From the NCBI RefSeq assembly GCF_017526105.1, contig NZ_CP071839.1, positions 310,001 to 374,000 on the forward strand: a stretch of 64,000 nucleotides of DNA, written 5' to 3'. Positions 61,475 to 64,000 of the stretch are shown in pieces. The first letter of the stretch is position 1; the number at the start of each line of letters is the position of its first letter. The DNA is from Streptomyces cyanogenus (GTDB taxonomy: Bacteria; Actinomycetota; Actinomycetes; Streptomycetales; Streptomycetaceae). The notes beneath the pieces were generated by a model. That model made no database searches. It saw nothing but the letters and a program-made list of their open reading frames with translations, and was not told the DNA's origin. A program made the translations under genes and the position numbers.

Positions 61475-62893
61475 TCAGTACTGGATGGCCTTGGTCTCCA
61501 GGAACTCCTCGAAGCCCAGGCGCCCGGCCTCTCGGCCCACGCCCGACTGCTTGTAACCTCCGAACGGAGCAAGAGGGTTGAAGGCGCCGCCGTTCACGTC
61601 GACCATCCCGGCCCGGATCCGGCCGGCAACCGCGCGCGCCCGTTCGGGGTCGCCCGACCACACCGCGCCGGCGAGGCCGTAGGGCGTGTCGTTGGCGATG
61701 GCGACGGCCTCCTCCTCGGTGTCGTAGGGCAGGATCGACAACACGGGCCCGAAGATCTCCTCGCGGGCGATGGTCATGTCGTTGGTGACGTCGGTGAAGA
61801 CGGTCGGAGCGACGAAGTAGCCGGGTCCGTCCTGCGGCGCGTCGGGACCGCCCGTGAGCAGGGTGGCGCCCTCGGCGATCCCGGCCGCGATGTAGTCGCG
61901 CACGCGCTTGAGCTGTACGTCGGAGACCAGGGGACCGATCCGCGTCTCCTCGTCCTGCGGGTCGCCGACGCGGTAGCCGCGCGCCACCGTGACGGCGATC
62001 CGGCCGGCCTCCTGGAGCTTGTCACGGGGGACGAGCATGCGGGTGAGAGCGATACAGGTCTGGCCTGCATTGAGGTAGCACTTGGCCACTCCGTCGGTGA
62101 CCGCGGCCTCCAGGTCGGCGTCGTCCAGAATGATGTTGGGCGACTTGCCGCCGAGTTCCAGCGCCACCTTCTTGACGCTCTCCGCCGCCAGCGCCGCCAC
62201 CCGCCGGCCGGCCCGGGTCGATCCGGTGAACGAGACCATCGCCACGTCGGGGTGGGTCACCAGCGCCTCACCCACCACCGGTCCGTATCCGGTCACCACG
62301 TTGAGCACTCCGGCGGGCAGCCCCACGGCCTCGGCGATCTCCGCGAGGAGCATGGCGGACAGCGGAGCGACCTCGGAGGGCTTGAGCACGACGGTGCAGC
62401 CCGATGCCAGCGCCATCGCCACCTTCAGGGAGACCTGGTGCAGCGGGAAGTTCCACGGTGTGATGCAGCCGACGACTCCGACGGGCTCACGGACGACATG
62501 GGAGTTGCCGACCTCCTCCGGCCCGAAGTCGAAACCGGCCGCCAGTTCGGCCGCCTGGCCGAAGGTGAACACGGGCAGTCCCGACTGCAGGACCCGACTC
62601 TCCTGGACAGGAGTACCGACCTCGCTCGCCACCAGGCGCGCGATCTCCTCCGCGCGCTCCTCCAGCGCGCGGTGGATGCGCCGCAGATAGTCCGCACGGA
62701 CCTCGGGAGAGGCCTGGGACCACTGCTCGAATGCCCGGGCGGCGGCCCGCACCGCCCGGTCGATGTCCTCGGGCGTGCCGGCCGGGACCGAGCCGATCAC
62801 GCGTTCGTCCGCGGGGTTGACGATTTCGATGACTTCGGCGTGCGGAGCCTGCGTCCACTCCCCGTCGACGAAGTGCCCGCTGTACGTCTTCAT
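61475..62893 (-). CDS. NAD(P)+-dependent aldehyde dehydrogenase
   Basis: A 472-residue ALDH. AGGAG precedes the ATG at 62893. [20 protein letters not shown], the cofactor Lys in [32 protein letters not shown], the general base in [20 protein letters not shown], the nucleophilic Cys in [12 protein letters not shown] and [14 protein letters not shown] are all present. It is full length. First gene of the ALDH-GMC-PucR unit. The product would be a carboxylic acid. Confidence 0.93.
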   Translation of the reverse strand: MKTYSGHFVDGEWTQAPHAEVIEIVNPADERVIGSVPAGTPEDIDRAVRAAARAFEQWSQASPEVRADYLRRIHRALEERAEEIARLVASEVGTPVQESRVLQSGLPVFTFGQAAELAAGFDFGPEEVGNSHVVREPVGVVGCITPWNFPLHQVSLKVAMALASGCTVVLKPSEVAPLSAMLLAEIAEAVGLPAGVLNVVTGYGPVVGEALVTHPDVAMVSFTGSTRAGRRVAALAAESVKKVALELGGKSPNIILDDADLEAAVTDGVAKCYLNAGQTCIALTRMLVPRDKLQEAGRIAVTVARGYRVGDPQDEETRIGPLVSDVQLKRVRDYIAAGIAEGATLLTGGPDAPQDGPGYFVAPTVFTDVTNDMTIAREEIFGPVLSILPYDTEEEAVAIANDTPYGLAGAVWSGDPERARAVAGRIRAGMVDVNGGAFNPLAPFGGYKQSGVGREAGRLGFEEFLETKAIQY

Positions 62894-63352
62894 GGCTGCG
62901 CTCCTTGCTCGGCCCGTTTTCACGGCAGTGTGCGCGAGAGATCACGACGAGGTCGATGGGGCGGTGAAGCGGGATCGGGCCCGCCTGATTGTGCATCTGC
63001 ACAAGGGCGGATGGTGCTTGATTTCCCGCCAGGATTTCATCCCGGCTGCTGTGCGCGGGGACCGACGTCGCCGGCGACGTGGCTACCTCCGGCCGGCGAC
63101 TTGTCGAGTGCGGCGTGGCAGTGGTTGAGCGTTTCGGGCGCGTGGTGGCCCGGTAGCTGCCCGTGCCGTACTTCGGGCTGATCAAGGCGTCCGGTGGAGG
63201 GCATCCCCCGCTTCGGACGGCCGGCTCGCGGGCGTCCTCCGCCGGGTGGCGGCCGCCAGCCGCCGCGTCCGCCCTGGCAGCCTGCTCGCGACTGCCTCAG
63301 CCCCTGTTGCATGCTGCATGGCATACACCACAAGTTCCTGACAGGTAGTCGG
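62894..63352. other. Promoter region of the ALDH operon and decayed DNA
   Basis: The first 150 bases hold the operon leader. Beyond that I see no gene: the frames are short and Gly/Pro/Arg-rich. Confidence 0.4.
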
Positions 63353-63760
63353 GCTCGATGTGCTGCAGACGGCCAACGAACTGCGCACAAGGCTGCCACG
63401 GCCTCCACCGCCGTGGGACATCGACCTCGTCGGCGTCCGTGACGCCCTGGCACGCACCGGCGCAGGGCTCGTCGTGGAGCCGACCTCAGCCCACGTGTGC
63501 GGCGCTTCCCTGCCGGGTGTGCTGGTACCCGGTATCACCCACAAGCAGCCGGAGCCGCTGCTGAAGCGGACGCAGGCCAAGGGGCAGCAGCCCGCGCGTG
63601 ACCTGCTGCTCCGCTACCGCGCCGAAGACGTTCCCGTGGCCGCGGCCTGCACCGCGACCTTCCTGCTCGCCGAAGGCGGCATCCTCAACGACCTTGATGC
63701 AACGCCAACGCCCAGCTGGTGGCTCGCTCCCTGGTTTTCGGCGCCGCTACCCTGAGGGGT
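63353..63760 (+). pseudogene. GlxA-type (DJ-1/PfpI-AraC) regulator remnant
   Basis: VLQTANELRTRLPRPPPPWD, IDLVGVRDALARTGAGLVVE, LVPGITHKQPEPLLKRTQ, then AEDVPVAAACTATFLLAEGG, ILNDLD, SWWLAPWFSAPLP. This is the DJ-1/PfpI domain of GlxA-type regulators, with the nucleophile-elbow Cys in AACTATF. The frame stops at 63755. The C-terminal AraC helix-turn-helix and the N-terminal start are missing. Confidence 0.65.
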
Positions 63761-63823
63761 CTGGTGCGCCTCTGTCGCGTGCGGGACGGGCCGCCGACCG
63801 CGCGATGGCCCTGGTGCAGGCAT

Positions 63824-64000
63824 TCAACCATCTGTCCTGGGCGCGTTGCGGGCCCTGAATGCCTCCTCCACACGGTCCTGGAGCCTCGCGTGGCGGAACT
63901 GGTAGACGGGCCCCACAGTTCGCAGGACGTGACGCTCGCGAGCATCGGAGAGAAACCTGATCAAGCGGACCGGCGTTTCGTTCCTCCGACGCAGTTGGAG
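63824..64000 (-). CDS. C-terminal end of a NACHT-type protein (partial, runs off the window)
   Basis: An open frame from the window edge to a stop at 63824: RLIRFLSDARERHVLRTVGP, then VYQFRHARLQDRVEEAFRAR. This is the conserved C-terminal segment (V-L-R-x-x-G-x-x-Y-Q-F-R-H-x-x-L-Q-D) of Streptomyces NACHT/STAND proteins. The P-loop would be outside the window. Intactness cannot be judged. Confidence 0.65.
   Translation of the reverse strand, partial: LQLRRRNETPVRLIRFLSDARERHVLRTVGPVYQFRHARLQDRVEEAFRARNAPRTDG

Noticed and set aside
1..64000. tRNA, rRNA, CRISPR or replication-origin features
   Set aside because: I looked for cloverleaf-like T-loop motifs, regularly spaced repeats and DnaA-box clusters by eye and saw none. 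A tool-based scan would be needed to exclude them.

Overview
The window is high-GC actinobacterial DNA, almost certainly from Streptomyces. Codon use is strongly G/C at third positions, many starts are GTG or TTG, and the families are typical of that genus: paired MmyB-like XRE regulators, SalK/SCO6745-like proteins, SMI1/KNR4 immunity proteins, EACC1-caspase pairs and double-domain Lrp regulators. Rare TTA (bldA) leucine codons appear in several genes. The density of insertion-sequence debris, frameshifted genes and orphan immunity-type genes suggests an accessory region, such as a chromosome arm or a large plasmid.

Layout. 0-11 kb: a wrecked arsenic locus (aquaporin fused by deletion to arsC), an NAD-dependent beta-hydroxyacid dehydrogenase divergent from an XRE regulator, an IMPase-like phosphatase, an I36-type secreted protein, and several transposon remnants. 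Among these is an IS5-type element with perfect 23-bp ends that encloses an extra gene. 11-17.5 kb: a fatty-acyl/thiolase operon (thiolase, HAD, acyl-CoA ligase, TetR) divergent from an epoxide-hydrolase-like gene and a SalK-like gene. A textbook TetR-type palindrome lies between them. 17.9-22 kb: an isochorismatase-like hydrolase divergent from a GntR/FAD-oxidase pair across a 40-bp palindrome, then a catalase-like gene. 22-25 kb: a membrane protein, a dead IS5 copy and about 1 kb without genes.

25.1-31.8 kb is the most interesting block. A 2-epi-5-epi-valiolone-synthase-like sugar phosphate cyclase leads a tightly packed run of SDR, GMC oxidoreductase, Gfo/Idh/MocA dehydrogenase, sugar-porter MFS and HAD phosphatase genes. 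There is no aminotransferase or glycosyltransferase, so the predicted product is a non-aminated, oxidised C7 cyclitol. The cyclase carries a TTA codon at position 16, which would place the operon under bldA control.

32-45 kb holds conflict-system and immunity-like genes, intact and decayed: a caspase-like protease with a membrane segment (TTA at codon 4), coupled to a shortened EACC1 adaptor; fragments of nSTAND1, TPR and CoiA-like proteins; a TolB-like secreted propeller; an M64 metallopeptidase; a MerR/methyltransferase pair; and SMI1-like proteins. 45-48 kb: a DHA2 efflux pump divergent from an Lrp/AsnC regulator.

48.7-52.05 kb is an IS21-family element with 30/34-matching ends that carries a DinB-family cargo gene and splits an SMI1/KNR4 gene in two. 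52.5-58 kb: another SMI1 protein, a TetR/alpha-beta-hydrolase pair with operator-like palindromes, and remnants of ku, an RHS toxin and TPR proteins. 58.5-62.9 kb: an ALDH-GMC-PucR operon for alcohol-to-acid oxidation. The window ends in a GlxA-type regulator remnant and the C-terminus of a NACHT-type protein.

No tRNA, rRNA or CRISPR array was recognised. All assignments come from reading motifs; no database search was run.
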